Source: Paraconiothyrium sp. Pb-2020
Lineage: Eukaryota; Ascomycota; Dothideomycetes; Pleosporales; Didymosphaeriaceae
Reading direction: 5' to 3'
NCBI GenBank assembly: GCA_022419385.1
Contig: JAJUBI010000006.1
Location: forward strand, 124,001 to 188,000
Length of the DNA: 64,000 nt
A program made the position numbers and the translations under genes. A model generated the notes under the pieces. The model was given only the letters and a program-made list of their open reading frames with translations. It was not told the origin of the DNA and made no database searches. Position 1 is the stretch's first letter. Each line of letters starts with the position of its first letter. Positions 20,651 to 34,600 of the stretch are shown here, in pieces.

Positions 20651-23281
20651 TCAGGTCGGGATGAGGCCTTTGACGTCGACATCGTCGCCTAGAGCGAGCC
20701 GCACTTCGTCCTCGGCGACCCCCAAACGCACCCGTCCAACACGCTCCCCATGTCGAATTTCTGTACCAATGATCCCCGCTTCTGTGAGCTCTGCAGCGGC
20801 GGAAGCGATGCCTAATGCGCGTGCGGCCTTTCCGTTGGCCCGTTTCGAAATGCCATCGTTAAGCTTCATGGGTGTTGTGGAGTGGGTTTGTTGAATTGTG
20901 GCGCCTGTAGCTTCCTCGCCGTTCTCAGCCAAAAGCAGGTAATCTTGAATCGGCTGCAGCTGGCTCATTAATCCCAATTTCTTGACTTCATCAACGACAT
21001 CCCCAAGTACGGCCTCGCCGATGCCCGTACGACGTATGCGCGTCAAGAGGGCTGCGAGAAATACCTTAGATGCCAGCGGTAAGGCTCGCAGAGCCACCTG
21101 CAGGGGGCTGCTCGTGGCCTCGTTGATGGCTTGTCTGATCGTCGCCCACGTTACCTCACCCTTCTTGCTGCCGGGGCCTGCACGTTTCTGCTGTGCAGTT
21201 CCCGATTCACCGGTGTCTTTGGGGGGCCGGGTTCCTGCCTTGCCTTTGTTACGCCCCGTACGGCTAGGCGTTGGGGGCTGGCCCTCTTCGCCCTCGGCCT
21301 CTTGCTCTGCTGCCTCCGTCTCCGCAATTTCGACTGCGCGTCTGCAGATGTCGAGCGCACGGCGGGCGTCACCGCTCACCGCCGCAACTTTACGTGCCGC
21401 AAACTGCACGGCGTCTGGGTGGACTATGTTTCCAGGGACACCTTCTAGTCGGGACTGTATGATTTGTGTTAGTTGATCATGCGTATACCCCGAAAAGGTA
21501 ATACGCGTTAGGCCTGTGCCCGTGTTAGCCTCGCCATATTGGGGACCCCAGGATGCCGCTTGCACCCAATCAAGGGACGGACTGCAATGGAGCTCAGAAG
21601 CATTTGGCTCTCGTCGCGGCAAGCTCCGCTAGAGTGAATGCCATGTCGGGCGTTTTGGAAGGATCGGGTTGCCTGTACTTACCAAGACGACTGCTAATCT
21701 TGTTGCTTAAAGTGCGCTCCGGTAAATCCATCGTGTTAGCAACGGCGAGAACAATCAATCTGCTGTGCCGCAGCCCGGGCCAATTGAAGAAATTATACAT
21801 GACGGACTGATTCTTGGTGACCAGCTGGTCTAATTCGTCCATCAGAACGACGCAAGGCACGCGCCGCGGACTTGGGGTCGAAAATTCCCGTTCTAGAAGC
21901 TCCAGTGCATGCGACGGGCTGACGCGATCATTGTGCAAAGCTTGCCAGAGCAGCGAATAGGACTGGTGAGGATCCGTGACTTTCATGCCATTGATCTCGA
22001 CGAAAATAAAATCATCCAGCTCTTCAGCTAGTACTGACGCCTGCAGCTGGGCCACGACCTCTCGCACGGTAGCAGTCTTACCAGTGCCGGGCGTACCGGA
22101 GATGTAGATGCAGGAGCCCGAGCCGTCCGTGATCGCCGCTTCCAGATGACTGTAGACTGTGGAGAACTCCTCTTCGCGACAAGGGAGCGCGGCGGGTACA
22201 GATGAAACATGCAGCTGATTTCGAGCAATCTGGAACGGCGAGGATATGGCTGAGGGGGAGAGGACTCGGGTCCCGAGGGGGGTGAACTCGAGTTGTTTCT
22301 TAATCACTATGCGTTTGTGTGTCGGCGTAAGGAACTTGCGCGCAGCCGGGCTCTTCCTTGTCGACGTTGGAGTTGTGGCATCGCCCAACTTGCGGCGTTT
22401 CCTGGGTGTTTTGGGCGCCCCGTCGTCGTCAGAGTCTGGGGCCACGAAGTCATCCAGATCCGCAGTGTCTTTGCGTGGGCGGCCGCGCTTGCGAGTGGCT
22501 TTGGTCTGACTTTCGACAAACTCATTCAAGGATGAGAGATCCTTCGCGCCCTGATACACGTCTTCCCAGACGAACTCTGGGGTATACGTTGTGGTCCTAG
22601 TGTTGCAGCCTCTCCTGCATACGAAGATCTTGCCGTAGTCTTTGGATGACTTCTTCACCTGGCCGCTCGGGTATAGGCGCCTGAACTCGTCATGCGAAAC
22701 GATTTTGGCGGTGCCGTTGATTGTCGTGAGTTCGTTGTCGTCGAAAGCAGGCGATATGTACAGTTCATTCTGTACACGATCAGCGCGCTACTCTACACTG
22801 CAAAGGATGTAGACGTACAGGTAGAAAGTCGGTCCGCTTCGAGCTCTTGTTGCGGATCTCTCCCTCTGAAGCGAACCACATGAACTTTGCCATCTTTTCG
22901 TTGTCCTCGTCCTCATCTTCGAAGAAGTCGCATAGAAGCCCGACCCAGGCCTGGTTGCCCTCTGCTTTCAAGAGCACGGCATCTCCCTACACTGCCATGA
23001 GTGTGCGCCGTAGACTTTTTTTTTGGTCAACTCACCAATTTGCACACAAAGCTGCCCATGCGAGCTCCGACAATGCGCCTGCCGGAGCTAGTGGAAGCTG
23101 CCTTGCGTTTTCGTGGTGTCGCATTCTGTGGAGTTTGCGCATCGGATGCGTCTTCGTAGATCCACTCCCATGGATGGTCTTCGTAGCCGAGCTCATCGTC
23201 GGAGTCTTCGCGCAGGACGGCGCCGCTGGCGAGGATCTGTCGTGCCTTCTCGACTCTAGACCGCTGCCGTTCCGGTGCCAT
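20651..23281 (-). CDS. orc1: Origin recognition complex subunit 1 (ORC1)
   Basis: The model is complement(20651..21513, 21683..22769, 22819..22986, 23036..23281), 787 aa. A BAH domain occupies about residues 75-190 ('GDAVLLKAEGNQAWVGLLCD', 'NELYISPAFDDNELTTINGT'). A basic, disordered linker with proline/lysine motifs follows, then the AAA+ ATPase with Walker A 'GTPGTGKTATVRE', Walker B 'VVLMDELDQLV', sensor-1 'VLAVANTMDLPER' and 'SRLG-LTRITFSGYTHDQL' (joined across the last intron). It ends with the winged-helix domain. ORC1 binds replication origins and loads MCM with Cdc6. Each splice junction restores a conserved stretch. Three introns are 49, 49 and 169 bp. The last is much longer than its neighbours, but the frame and the family match require it. 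Confidence 0.93.
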
Positions 23282-23885
23282 GGATCTCGGGGGGTGACGT
23301 TTTGGCGCAGCTTACAACGGTAGAAAACATTAGAGGTTAGAATACGCGTCGCGGTTCCTTGGCGCTGGGGAAAGCTCGAGTCAAGACGCGCCTGCAGTCC
23401 ATGGGTCGAACCACGTCACAAGTGAAGGGTCCTAACCAACACCAAAGGCAACTCCAACAACCAACATGGCACGCGACACGAAACATGACGTTCAAGGCAA
23501 GCAAAAGTTGTGTTCATGCAATAGTAATATTCATCGCGCGTATCTGCAATGCGCGCAAGTGTACCCATAGGCGTCTAGGCCTGCAGCTGGGTCTACCTGA
23601 CCCAGTCTTTCCGTGGATCCAGCGAAGGGAAAGCTTCCCGAAGCGAGAAGAGAATCGCTCAAACTCCAGCGCACTCATGAGACCAAGCGAAGGACCCTTC
23701 CATCGCTTAGGTTCGTCTGACCTATAACCCTCGCTGAAATGCTATGCAACAAACAAGAAACAACCATAATGTACAAGACGATGCGTCCTGAAAAGAGGGG
23801 ACAGGAACATTGGCTAGGCTGAGAGTGCTCAAGCCTGGGCCGATGTTCCGGTAAAGAATGCGCGAAAGGTCGCTTCATGCAACGC
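23282..23885. other. Intergenic between the bZIP 3' end and the orc1 5' end
   Basis: About 600 bp. Nothing coding is recognisable. It should contain the orc1 promoter and the bZIP terminator. Confidence 0.5.
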
Positions 23886-24885
23886 TCACATGCCGGGGAT
23901 AGGATGCATCGGCGGCGTGCGAGGCATCGAATCTGGTGTAGTGGGCTGGTACAGCTCCGGTGGAGAGTTGGCCTGAGAGGTCTCGAAAGAGTCGCTCAGA
24001 AGTGGTGGTGTCTGCCACGAGGCTGTCAGCGAGTGGCTTGTCGAAGCGCGGTGTGATGGAATTGAAGAGTTGGAGTTCAATGTGCGTAAGAGTAGGATTT
24101 GCGAGGAGGGAGCTTTACATGAGCGTCGCTAGGCGGGTAAGCGTGTGGAGGAGGAATCTCCATTGAGTTCATGAGCTGGTAGCCGCTCGCGAAGGGGTTC
24201 GCGATGTCGTCTTCCGGGTAGTACTCAGACTTCATGGGCGGTGCCAGGCTAGGCAGCGTGGTAGGGTAGGCGGCCGAGAGCGGGGGAAGATAGGCGTATG
24301 TGGTCATCTCCGGCGAGATGGTGGTTGGTACTGAGTGGTAGGGTGCGGTGGTTGTGTAGGGCACCGGATACGCGGCTGACTCGGGAGTGGGGTACGAGCT
24401 ATACGAGAAAGGCGGCGGCGAGGTCGAAAGCTGGCGGTCGGTGTACTGGTGGGAGAACATGCCCCTCTCCTCGTAACCCTGCATCTCCGGCGTCCGTCGG
24501 CTGAAGTCTGATTCCGACGATGCTGGTGAAGGGAAAGGCTGGCGCGTGGAGGACTGCGTCGGCTGCAGCTCAGCAGGCTTCTGCTCGGGCGATGCCGAGC
24601 TCGAAGCGGCGCGGCGCTCGAGGTCTTCGAGCCTCTTCTTGAGCTTCTTGCGGTAGTTGCCTGCAGTGGGTTAGGCACGAGGTCGGTAGGAGGAGGAGGA
24701 GGGAAAATGGACGTACGTTGAGCAATGCGGTTCTGTATCCGTCGGCGCTCAGCGAGGTCTGAGATCTTGGTCCAGTCCTCGTTGGGGTTTGCTGAGGCGG
24801 AGAATGCACTCGAGGTCCCCGAGTACCTGTGAGTGGGAGGAGCCGCGGGAGCAGCGGCGTACTGGTAGCCGGCGTGCCTGTGCAT
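23886..24885 (-). CDS. bZIP transcription factor
   Basis: The model is complement(23886..24011, 24119..24660, 24717..24885), 278 aa. The basic region 'AERRRIQNRIAQRNYRKKLK' is split by the first intron, exactly between 'RIAQ' and 'RNYRKK', and a short leucine-type helix ('KRLEDLERRAAS') follows. 'N..A..R' is the fungal bZIP DNA-contact signature (Asn, Ala, Arg). The rest is Pro/Ser/Tyr-rich and looks like a transactivation region, ending 'PPMHPIPGM'. The N-terminus 'NPNEDWTKISDLAERRRIQN' is typical of a fungal subfamily with a very short zipper. The 3' intron (107 bp) is the weakest junction: the acceptor was picked to keep the frame. Which regulon it controls cannot be read from the sequence. 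A gene-free interval of more than 11 kb lies upstream. Confidence 0.82.
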
Positions 24886-27800
24886 GTTGAAGGATGTTGG
24901 TAAGAGAAAGGCAAGCCTCGATCCTTTGATCAAGTGCGTATGTCAGAGCAGTGCAGGATGCGATGGGGAAGACGGGGAGCAGTGTGGAAGGTGGGACGGC
25001 CTATTATGTATACAGGACGCGGGAGCATGTGCCATAAATATGGACGAGCTTCGAGGACAGCACCCCTGCGTACGTCAAAGCTCGCGCTGCGCAGTGGGTG
25101 GTAAGGCCGGCTCGCGCTCTTCAGCAACGCCCTATGGCTCCGCCCTGTGCGTCCATTTTGGGATATGCGTGCTCGGCCGCGAGGGCCCACGGTGGATGCC
25201 AGGGTGCGCTGCAGGCGGGCGGGCATCCCACCGCCTCCAGCCCTATACCCACGCTAGCATGGGTCCCAGATTTACCAACCGCGAGCTGAGAAACCCGCCG
25301 CCGGGTCTGGATAGGGGGTTTTGGGCGCGGTATCGTACGGGGAGGCAGCGGTCAGCGGGCGAGCACCCACGGCCCTAGCGCCCAGGCGGCTGGAACGGAG
25401 GACGACGAGGGACTGAAGGAAGCACAGTTGCTGCCCGCTGGCCTCCGCACCCTTCCGCACCGCACGCCGCCTGCAAACAGCGAGACGCGCATCGTTGCGG
25501 CGCTGGGGCAGCGTTGGACGTCCTCGCCGCGCAGAGTCGCCCGCCCGCCGCGCTGCTGTCCAGTGTCTCGACGCGCTTGGGGGCCAGCGCAACATGTACT
25601 GCACTTGGCCTAGCCACCACGCGGCATTGCGCACCGCGGCCCCAGCAGCACCGGCTGCTCGCTTCTCGCATCGCGGCCTGGGTTGGGGACGGACGGGGAC
25701 GGGCGCGGGTCTGCCTTTCTAATCGTGCCTTGATAATCCAGCCTGCCCACTCCGACGGCTGACGCGTTGCTCGGGAGCGCATCATGGCCGTCCTGTAGTG
25801 CACTGCACCACACCTCCACCGGCACGCAGCCCGCACGCAGCCCGCACACCGCAAACGGCCGCGCAGCCTCCTGCCCGCCGGCCATTCCAAATCGCCCGTC
25901 CGCACAAGACGCTGCCCAGCGGCGGTCGACGTGCACCCGCTGGCGGCGCGGGTCTTGCGGATTCTGGAGCTGCTCACAGCGTTGTCCTGTTGCGGCCTAG
26001 CGTGCTTTGTAAGGTCCTAATTATACGAATGGCATCCTTAATTCCAATCGCCGCCCGAGCCACACAACTTGAGCCTCCCTCCAGCATCTGCATGGGTGTC
26101 GCACACAAGCATCTGACAGCGCCAGCCCTACGAGGCAGCGAACGCCCACGCTCCTCGCTCCCGTCCCGTAAGCACCTTCGCAACTGTCGGTGAGCGCAAT
26201 TTTACTCGAAGCAGCATGGCGCCATCAAACGGTAAAGCTTGTTCTCAGCGACGTTCGACCGCCAAACCGTTTGACCAACGACATACTACTAACGTGGAAC
26301 ACTTGCGCCCGTGGAACGCCAGATCAGGCAGCCGACGCCATGCTTGCTCAGAGACATTCATCGGAGACTTTCGCTCCCCAGCCATGCGCAGCGCCGCCCA
26401 GCAATTGCTCGACCGCCGTTGCCCGTCAACCATGCAAGTCAACTGGGCCATTGTGATGCCCAGCTAGCACGCATCCCCGTCCGTAGCGTGCTACCCTTGG
26501 CCTGCGCGTTCGCCGTTTTGGGGAAGCAATTCGGAGGCTGGGCATCTGGGGCCAAAAGTCCTCGAGTAAACGGTCTAACCAATCAGCGCCTGCAGGTCAT
26601 GTGGTCCACCAGCAACGCCCTAAACAGGCGCCTTGTCCACTTCGTTCACCGTTCAGAGTTAAACCGCCAGCATCGATGTCAGGCACCCTGGCCTTTGACA
26701 AATGTACCCTCTCCGATTCCTATTTAAAACCACCACACGCGTCATAAGTGGGTGGAACTCCACTAACCTTGGCAAGGCCACTCAAGAGTCATGACCAGAC
26801 CCTTGACCACGATTCCGGCCGCACTGAGAAATAACCCATGCCCCGGCTAGACCTCGTTTAACCCTGGTCACGTGAACCCTCGCAAACCTTTCGCTTTAAA
26901 CGGGCGGAACATGGGTGGCCTGAAACGGCCAGCAAATCCTTGACTATGTCTCAATTACACACGTCTCTCCATGTTCTACTCTATATCCGCGGCGTGTGGC
27001 TAGCTGGGAGGCGGAATCCCGTTGGCCACCTTGCAAAGGGTCCAATTTCCGTACCGCCATGCTTCCAGGCCAACGTAAGAATACCCAGCGATCGGGTCGA
27101 CATTTCTCCATCGTTCCGTCAGCACCATAACCACAGCGTGGGATAGCAAGGTCCCGCTTCAGAAGCCCGCCGCAGTGGGTGGTTGAGTGAACGGCTCGTA
27201 TGCACAACTTCTTTGATTCTTCGACTCATTCCGGATCATACTTCAAGTGATACTGATCGTCACTGGGCCAGCCAGCCTCAGGCGCACATGTCCGTCCTTT
27301 TCGTCCGCGCCACGCCATCATTCCCTTGCGATCCAACAATGGGGGCGGTGTCGAACGCCCCTGAAACAGACCGATAGGGATGGCGTCCATACAAAGCATA
27401 CAGTAGGATTTTGCCGGAAGCATCAGATCAATGCTATGAGAGCTACAGCCGCAAGGACGCATGTCAAGCAAGTTTGCGAGGTGCACCAGCAGGCAGACAA
27501 CCATATGAAGCCCTGCGGCAGACGTATAGACGTGAAGACTCACCGTGTGTAAAACCCTTAGATAGAAGCGTACCACACAGCTGCACTTCATTACCTTTCC
27601 CGAGGGCTCTCAATCGTCTTTCAGGATGGCCTTTAGCATCGTAGTCCACTTCTCTGGATGTGGTCGCTCGCATCACTCGTGGTGGTTGAAGCCTGGTCCG
27701 GTGTTACCCGCCATGTAGCGAGGCCGAGACAACGAGAACAAGACACCGATCAGAGTCGGGCTGCCGAGCAATGCTCCGTACGGACTCAGAACATGGCAGC

Positions 27801-30400
27801 CTGCTGTACTTGCCACTTTGCGCAGAGCACCTTTGCTTGACAGTGCTGGAGGTTGCTCCAAAAGGCAAAAGGGCAGCATCCAGACCAGCGCGCCCAGAGC
27901 TGTGACCGCTGCCCACTATGCCCACCGTCCAATTCCACCTCAACACATAACTCACGGTGTGTCCACTAAGCCGGAATTCCGCATCATACATCCGTGGCTC
28001 GCGATGTGTGGGTGGGGACGAAGTGCAGGCGAGCACACCGTGTACAAACGTTGCGGGCCGATGCGGTGAAGTTCGCAAGGCTGAACTCGAGGCATACAGG
28101 GGTCCATTGGCCGTGGCTAGAGGAGCGCATTCTGCCGGCTACTGGTGACTGGTTGTACAACGCGAGATTGGGTTAGCCGGACGAAGTTCCTTCTACTTAG
28201 GGAGCTGTTAGCGAAGTCCAGGTCGGCTCCTCCGGCGGGTCCAGCAGCCCTCACCGACACCTCCAAAGGCAGCAACATGTCGACTCCGCATCTGTAGACG
28301 GCCGCAAGGCGATAGCAGTACAACGCGACAGCAAAGTCACATGTTGATCGAACAACGAGCATGGACTTGACCGACCGCGTCATTAGAGCCTGTATTGCGG
28401 ACCCGCGGTATTGTATTTTGGTATGGGTCTGCCCCGTGTGCTGCAAAAACGCCTACCTAACCGCCGGGCGTAACACCCACCGTGCAGCCACCGAAATAAC
28501 CAACCTCCCCACGGCAGACCACCCCTCGCGAGATCAAGTCTCTTGGGCACTCGCCCCGTGGTGTACTGTGTGCCAATTATACAGTTGCTTTCGCAAAAGC
28601 ATCACTGTGACTAGACTAGTTACTATTTATAGTCGATGGCCAAGGGCCGCTAGCCTTAACCCGGACTACCGCGCGGGAATTGACGCCAGTGTTCAGCCCT
28701 ATCGCCAGCCCTACACAGTACGCTGGGCCTACCGTTCACCACCCTTGCACCACAGCAGCACATGGACGCCTGAACCCCTTGTCCCCCCGCGTACGACCTC
28801 ACCTCCCGTTTCACCGATGAGCGCATGACCCCATTCAGAGACATGAGCACACCGCAATGTTCGTGCGCGACCGGGCTTCTGCTCTATGCTACAGCGCTGA
28901 GTGCTGTCTGGAAGGTGCACATTTCTTCAAGATTATTTTCAAGAAGTGCATACAGTTTCAGATGAGCTGCTTCTGTTGTGATACTGGCGCAAGGACAACC
29001 ACATGGTTAACAGCGCTCGAGCGCGCAAACCGCCGAAACTATGGGGACAGGGTGTCGCGGAGGTAAACGATGCCCAAGATGCACGCAACGCCTCGAGCGC
29101 TGCCCGTTTTCAGAACGTTTGACCAGCTTCTCCTCTATCTACGCATGATCGACATTAGACCTAGGAACAAATGCACTCACATCATCGGTCGGCATTGCAA
29201 GATTCTCCTTGCAGTATCGCAAGCGCCATGACAAGCCTCTGCCGCATCGTAGCCCACTCGATATTAACCTACCCCTCTCAGCGCACCGGCAATATGGAGA
29301 GGTGTGTACGAGCGATGTCAGACCTCGTGGCAGAGTCTCGACTGACATGCTTTCGCTCGATAACAACCAATCACTGGTATTGTTACCCCTCCACAACCAC
29401 CATGCAAGCTGCATGCAGAATCCCACTCCGGCTACAACCCCGGCCGCCTCGTTGTCCCCAAAATACGTTTCGAAACAACCGGTCAATCAGAGCTACAGCT
29501 GTGGTCTGCAATGACCCATCCTGCGTACACCTACACCCCTTTCCTGGCGCCCACCTTCCACAACAGGCGTAAACATCACCCCTCAGGGTCTGACGCCCGT
29601 TACACAGGTCCCCGAATTCACCGACAGTGTACGCTAACCTAGCTACAATTAGCGAGGCAGCACTCCCGTACCCGAGTAGCCCTACCGCTTACTGATGCTT
29701 CCCTCCAATCGTTCGCCAAGCAGGATCGTCTTCTTTTTGAGATTGTCTTTTTCTTTTCTACGAGGCTGACCTATGTACGCGGGGATCTCCCGAATCCTTC
29801 GGCAAGGGCGCGCTCCAAACGAACTGCGTCTGGAAGCGCGTGGCGTGCCTCGCTAGTTCAGAGGATTTGTTAGTCTGCTGCACCTACAAGCTGCGTGTAT
29901 GTTGGCTTGATGTATTTTTGATGCAGACAAGTTCAAAATATCTCAGGCAGTCCGCCTGTCTAAAATAGCAGAGGTGAACGAATGAATGCGTCTCGTCAAC
30001 TGGCGAGGTCGAGCAGTCGCTCGGGTCCGTGAACGGCCGGAACAGCGTAGTAGGGCTCTCAGCCCTATGTGGCGTACGGCACGTGACCTTATAGACTGCG
30101 GTTAAGCCCCCGCAGAAGACGGTCTATCTTCTCATAGACACAATCACTGATACCAAGCCAGCCGAACTCATTCGAAGGGTTTCTCCTTGCGACAAATTCC
30201 TCCCACAAGGCACTCTACACTAGTGTTGAAGCTCAAACTTGGTCCGCCCGGCCTAAAGTCCACATAAGGCCTCCACAACAACTTATGGATCTGAGTGGCT
30301 GCGCGGAGATTGCCCTGGAGGACGCAAACTTCAAGATCTGGGTGTGGGGTCAGGCTTTCCAACGCTCCAGAAAGACTGCGATGTTGCTAAGATCGATTAT

Positions 30401-30441
30401 GGGGGAAACCCTGTCGTTCGAACCTATCGGCGAACGACCTG
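30401..30441. repeat. Short perfect inverted repeat
   Basis: GTCGTTCG and CGAACGAC flank a loop of about 10 nt. Such an 8-bp stem is expected by chance in a window this size. Confidence 0.35.
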
Positions 30442-31446
30442 TTATCTGAGTGTGCGGAACTTCTCCGTTTCACACTCCTACATCTCTTAGATCGCGGGCC
30501 TTGCATATCGCAGTTGGCGGCGGGCCAGACCTCTCTCCTGATGCGTGCGAACATCCGCAGCAACCATTGGTATGCCAGCAACTTTGTGCGCGGAAAAGCA
30601 GCCAAGCTAGTGCAAGGACACCTGGAAAAATATCCAGCATGACTTCGGTATCAATCGTGGCGGCGATAATCGGTATCTCCCTGTGGTATAACCGGCACAC
30701 CAAGCCTTTCGGAGTGTTGTCGGAGAGTTCACCCCAGGCTCCAGTTTGACAGCGATGGTTCACTTGCGGCCCGAATCCCCTAGTCGTCGGCTTCACCGTC
30801 TCGAGGTACCGCACAATACAGCACAACTCGCAGCAAACATCGCAGCTAGCTACGCGAATGCTCCAGAAAATATGCTTTACGATCCTCAGGCCTCCCAGAC
30901 GGTTTACAACGCAGCCACCAACGTACGTGGCGGGCAGATGGGAACACAGCTTGCCCAATCTTTACGCACAGCCAATGATCGACAATAAGTCGAAGGCCTA
31001 AAACCCGATTGGTCAGACCGCACTAGCAGTGGGATTTCCCAACCTATTGCACGGCCACGCAGAGAATACGCGTGTGAGGCTGAAGGCACGCCTAAAAAGC
31101 GATAGGAGGCCCTATTCTGCGACCGCAGTGGAAACACCCTCGCTGCGGAATTACAAAGCTGGTTCCGCGAGGTGGTCTGGTCTTTGTAAGGTGATCGGAG
31201 GGAAGCATCGTCATTAGGGTGATGCTGTAGACTACGGTATTTTACAAGGCTGTGGATGGGCAAGCTAAAAGAAACGGTCAAGGCGCCAATGCCGCCGTCT
31301 TGCGCCGTCGCCCGTCGAAAAGCTTGTACCGGCGTCAAAGTTTGGTTGCGGCGAGGAGTCATTGCTAAAGCTGGAGCTTAGCGTGGAGACGGCGTGAATG
31401 CTCGCAGCCCTGGAGGAGCTACGGTCACGTGTCGGAACCAGATGGA

Positions 31447-31491
31447 ATGCGAAGTAATGAGACTAGCGACGGCTGTGTCGTTACTTCGCAT
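31447..31491. repeat. 11-bp perfect inverted repeat with 23-nt loop
   Basis: ATGCGAAGTAA at 31447-31457 pairs perfectly with TTACTTCGCAT at 31481-31491. Seen directly. One such match is close to chance expectation in 64 kb. Confidence 0.6.
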
Positions 31492-31632
31492 GGGGATACT
31501 ACCGTACCTTTCACAAAGTGCAGTTGTTCTATTCTCGGGTGTTGCGCAGTTATGCATACACAGAGTTGTTATGTTTCAAAACGCCTGCACCGTGGGTTCA
31601 TTAGTATGGACCTGTTTAAGGGTCGTCGTGCG

Positions 31633-31680
31633 AGATACGGAGGTATGGACGAAGAATAACCTCCGTCTTCACCTCGTATC
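31633..31680. repeat. Compound imperfect inverted repeat
   Basis: ATACGGAGGT is followed within 35 bp by AACCTCCGT and then ACCTCGTAT, so two overlapping stems are possible. It lies 150 bp from the 31447 hairpin. Confidence 0.4.
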
Positions 31681-34600
31681 GAATTCGTTACGACGTCCAG
31701 GGTCCGACACGGCTGTCGGTCGGAGCGTGGGTTTCGCGAAGACGAATGTGATCGCCCTCTGGCAATCATGTCCCTCGCAGTGTAGCACTGTGGGGTGGAC
31801 AAGCGCAGTGCAGCGGGGCTCGCCGCAGCTTGGGCCGATACAGCAAACTAAGACGACCGGTACACAGATAGTTGAGAAGGTCTCGAACAGCTCGGTGCCT
31901 CTTGAACAAATGCCTCTGGTTACCCTCCGGCACTTTTAATCGAGCCGACGAATCCAAGCGCGGCGGGTACGCATCCCCGATGAGCCACAGCCCTTGCGAA
32001 TCGTCGCAACGTATTCCCAGATTGGTAACTGTTCGTCTTTGCCAATGCGTGCGGCTTCTCAGTTTTAGCATCGCAACAGAGGCATATTTCGCCTGCACCG
32101 AGTTTGGCCCAGAGTCGAAAGCGTTACTGCAACGGGAAGGATGAAGCGTGATGTCATAACGTGGAGCAGAAGAGGGTGCTTACGTTGCCCTGCCCTCGGA
32201 TACACCTCGCTTCCCCGGATCTACCCATCTCACCAAAGTCTCGGCAGCGTGTATCTGACGGCTTATGCCCACGCACATAGCATAGGGCTGGAAGAGAGTT
32301 CTGACACAGACGGCTCCGCATCGTATTGCGGCAGCGCCGTTGGGAACTCGACACGTTTCTTACGCGCACCTCGTCCGACAAAACCAAGGGCATCTTCGAC
32401 GGGATGGAGACGCGTCGTGTGAGCGGGTTTCTCGGAATCCTGCGGTTTGAGACGTGTTGGCTAGCGCAGAGCGGATATCACGGAGGCGGAGGAGTGACTC
32501 ACGCCGCGCTCCGGGTACGAAGGTTCGCAGCGGACGGGCTGATGCTCACTGTTGCGGCCGTCGACCCTCCACGTCACTAGCCACCGCTGCGCTTTTCTCC
32601 TCGCGCTGCAGCTGTGCGGAGCCCTCCACCGTCTCTCGCGCCGGTTCCACCGCGGTCTGTTTCCCGGGCGTGATGCGCCGCACCGGTGCGTGCATCGGCA
32701 ACATTGTTTCTTGGTCTTCGGTCTTGTGTCCACAAGTGAGTCCGACGGCTAAAAGAGCTGATGGCTACTGAGCAGGAGGGCCACCGAATGTTGAGGCGTG
32801 GTGCCGTGGCACGGTTAGGGGCTCCGCGGCGCTGCGACTAGGGCGTCGGTGTAAAATGGCCGATGTACAACTCCATCGAGTCCCACGCACGTGGGGTCCA
32901 TTGGCATGAAACCCCATTGCATCGTAAAGCCCCTGAGTCGCGGCCATCGTTCTATTGCAATGGGGTTGAACTCGGGTCTTTTCAAATACCGGTCCTTGTC
33001 CTTGGCCGTGCTCCGAGCGCTGTTCTCGCAGAAACTAACCTTCTTTTCCGTGCGAATCCTCCCTAGCGGCACGGCCGTTGGCTATCTCCGCAACGGGCGC
33101 ATGCCCATGATTCATCATGCCTTTTCGCAAAGTTACCTGCGGAGACCGCCGCATCGCTTGTTGTATCTCATTTCGCTTCTCGATGCTGTCGAACCATATT
33201 TAACATGCAGTCGCAATGAGCATTTATGCAGATGGTTGGATGTTACTGTCTTCGTACACTGCAGGCCCCATGCATCGTCCATGAAATCGACGCTGGATGT
33301 CACTACATTTATACACTAATGTTGCTATTGCAACGAATCACTCACGCAGCAACAGGGAAGGCCACCACTTTCATACGCCACGCATGATTGCAGCACAGCT
33401 CGTACATCGGACTTTGCCCTGGGGTCGCGAATTACACCAAATCGGGCAGTCTACGAGGGATGCTGGCTATAGCATGGCGCGCTCGTATCATATCGATGCT
33501 CCTCGGACCTATGATATCCCCGGGCCACACGTTCCATCGCGTTTGATGAGCAGCTGGGGTCGCCGTTTGATACCAGACGAACAGGCAAATGGGATCCCGT
33601 GCACGCAATCCTTCACGGCACAATCCTTCTGCATGTCTTTTCGCCGTCTGCGATAACGTGCTCGCCGACTGGCGTGTGCTATCCCAGAATTGCATTCTCC
33701 TTTGGGTAAAAATTACGCTGAGGATTGTTTGCCAGTAGGGGCAATGCGCTCGCACCTTCGCACAATGAACCAGGACTCTGGATCCTGGAACCTTGCCGCA
33801 ACTGTGGATCGGTGTGCACGTTTAGGGAGAACTGGATGGATAGGCAAAAGGCACATGACATGGCGACGCGCATTTGCACAACCGCAGCTTCGCATGGACA
33901 GCAGGAATATGGATTGGCTGCGTGGCGGTCTCGCAACGGATCGCGGGGCCAAGGAGGCGCTGCCAACTGTGGCCCCTTCAGCTTCTCGAAGATCAGCTGC
34001 TGCTTCGATGCAGGCTCACCTCCCGATGGTCTCCGCGCGCCATCAGCCAGAAACACATCCACACATCATCTGGCACGTTGCTTGCTGCACCCGTTTCGAA
34101 ACACAATGTGCGCTGCTCCGCGTAAAGGCAATAGCTCAGACGCACCAATCCTCTCCAAGCCCGGCCAGCACCGCTGCGTTCGAGCAGTCACAAAGGCTAA
34201 TCTTAAGATATGATGTCTTCATCGTGGCCGGTCGTCCTCGTGCGCTCAAGAAACACCCAAGACATGCCCCTCCTCAGCAGCCGGCCATGTGCGCACGTTC
34301 AGGTCCGGGCCCACATCCCCAGCACGAGGCGCAGGACAGCACAGCAAATCCCAGCGCGACAGCGCCCGTCAAGCAACAGGGCTGAACGTCCGTCTACCCT
34401 GCTTTACCCTCGCCGTTGGGTCCAAGACGTGCGCTCGCTTGCACATCCTCGTCCGTGGCCTCCGCTCAGACGTGATCGCCAGCAGTGCCTGGTCTATTTC
34501 TCTCGCCCGGGATGCAGTCCAGCCACGGAGGGGAGCGCCTGCTCTGCTTCCATGGCTGGTGCTGGCACGATGCGCTGGGCCACAACGCACGGCGTCCTAC

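Noticed and set aside
30405..30440. Possible tRNA T-arm (GGTTCGAAC on the minus strand)
   Set aside because: Flanking bases do not form a T-stem, and no A-box or cloverleaf can be drawn.
30470..30988. Overlapping frames on both strands in the gene desert (e.g. a Cys-rich 162-codon frame)
   Set aside because: Frames on both strands overlap fully, no start context or splice structure is convincing, and no motif is recognised.
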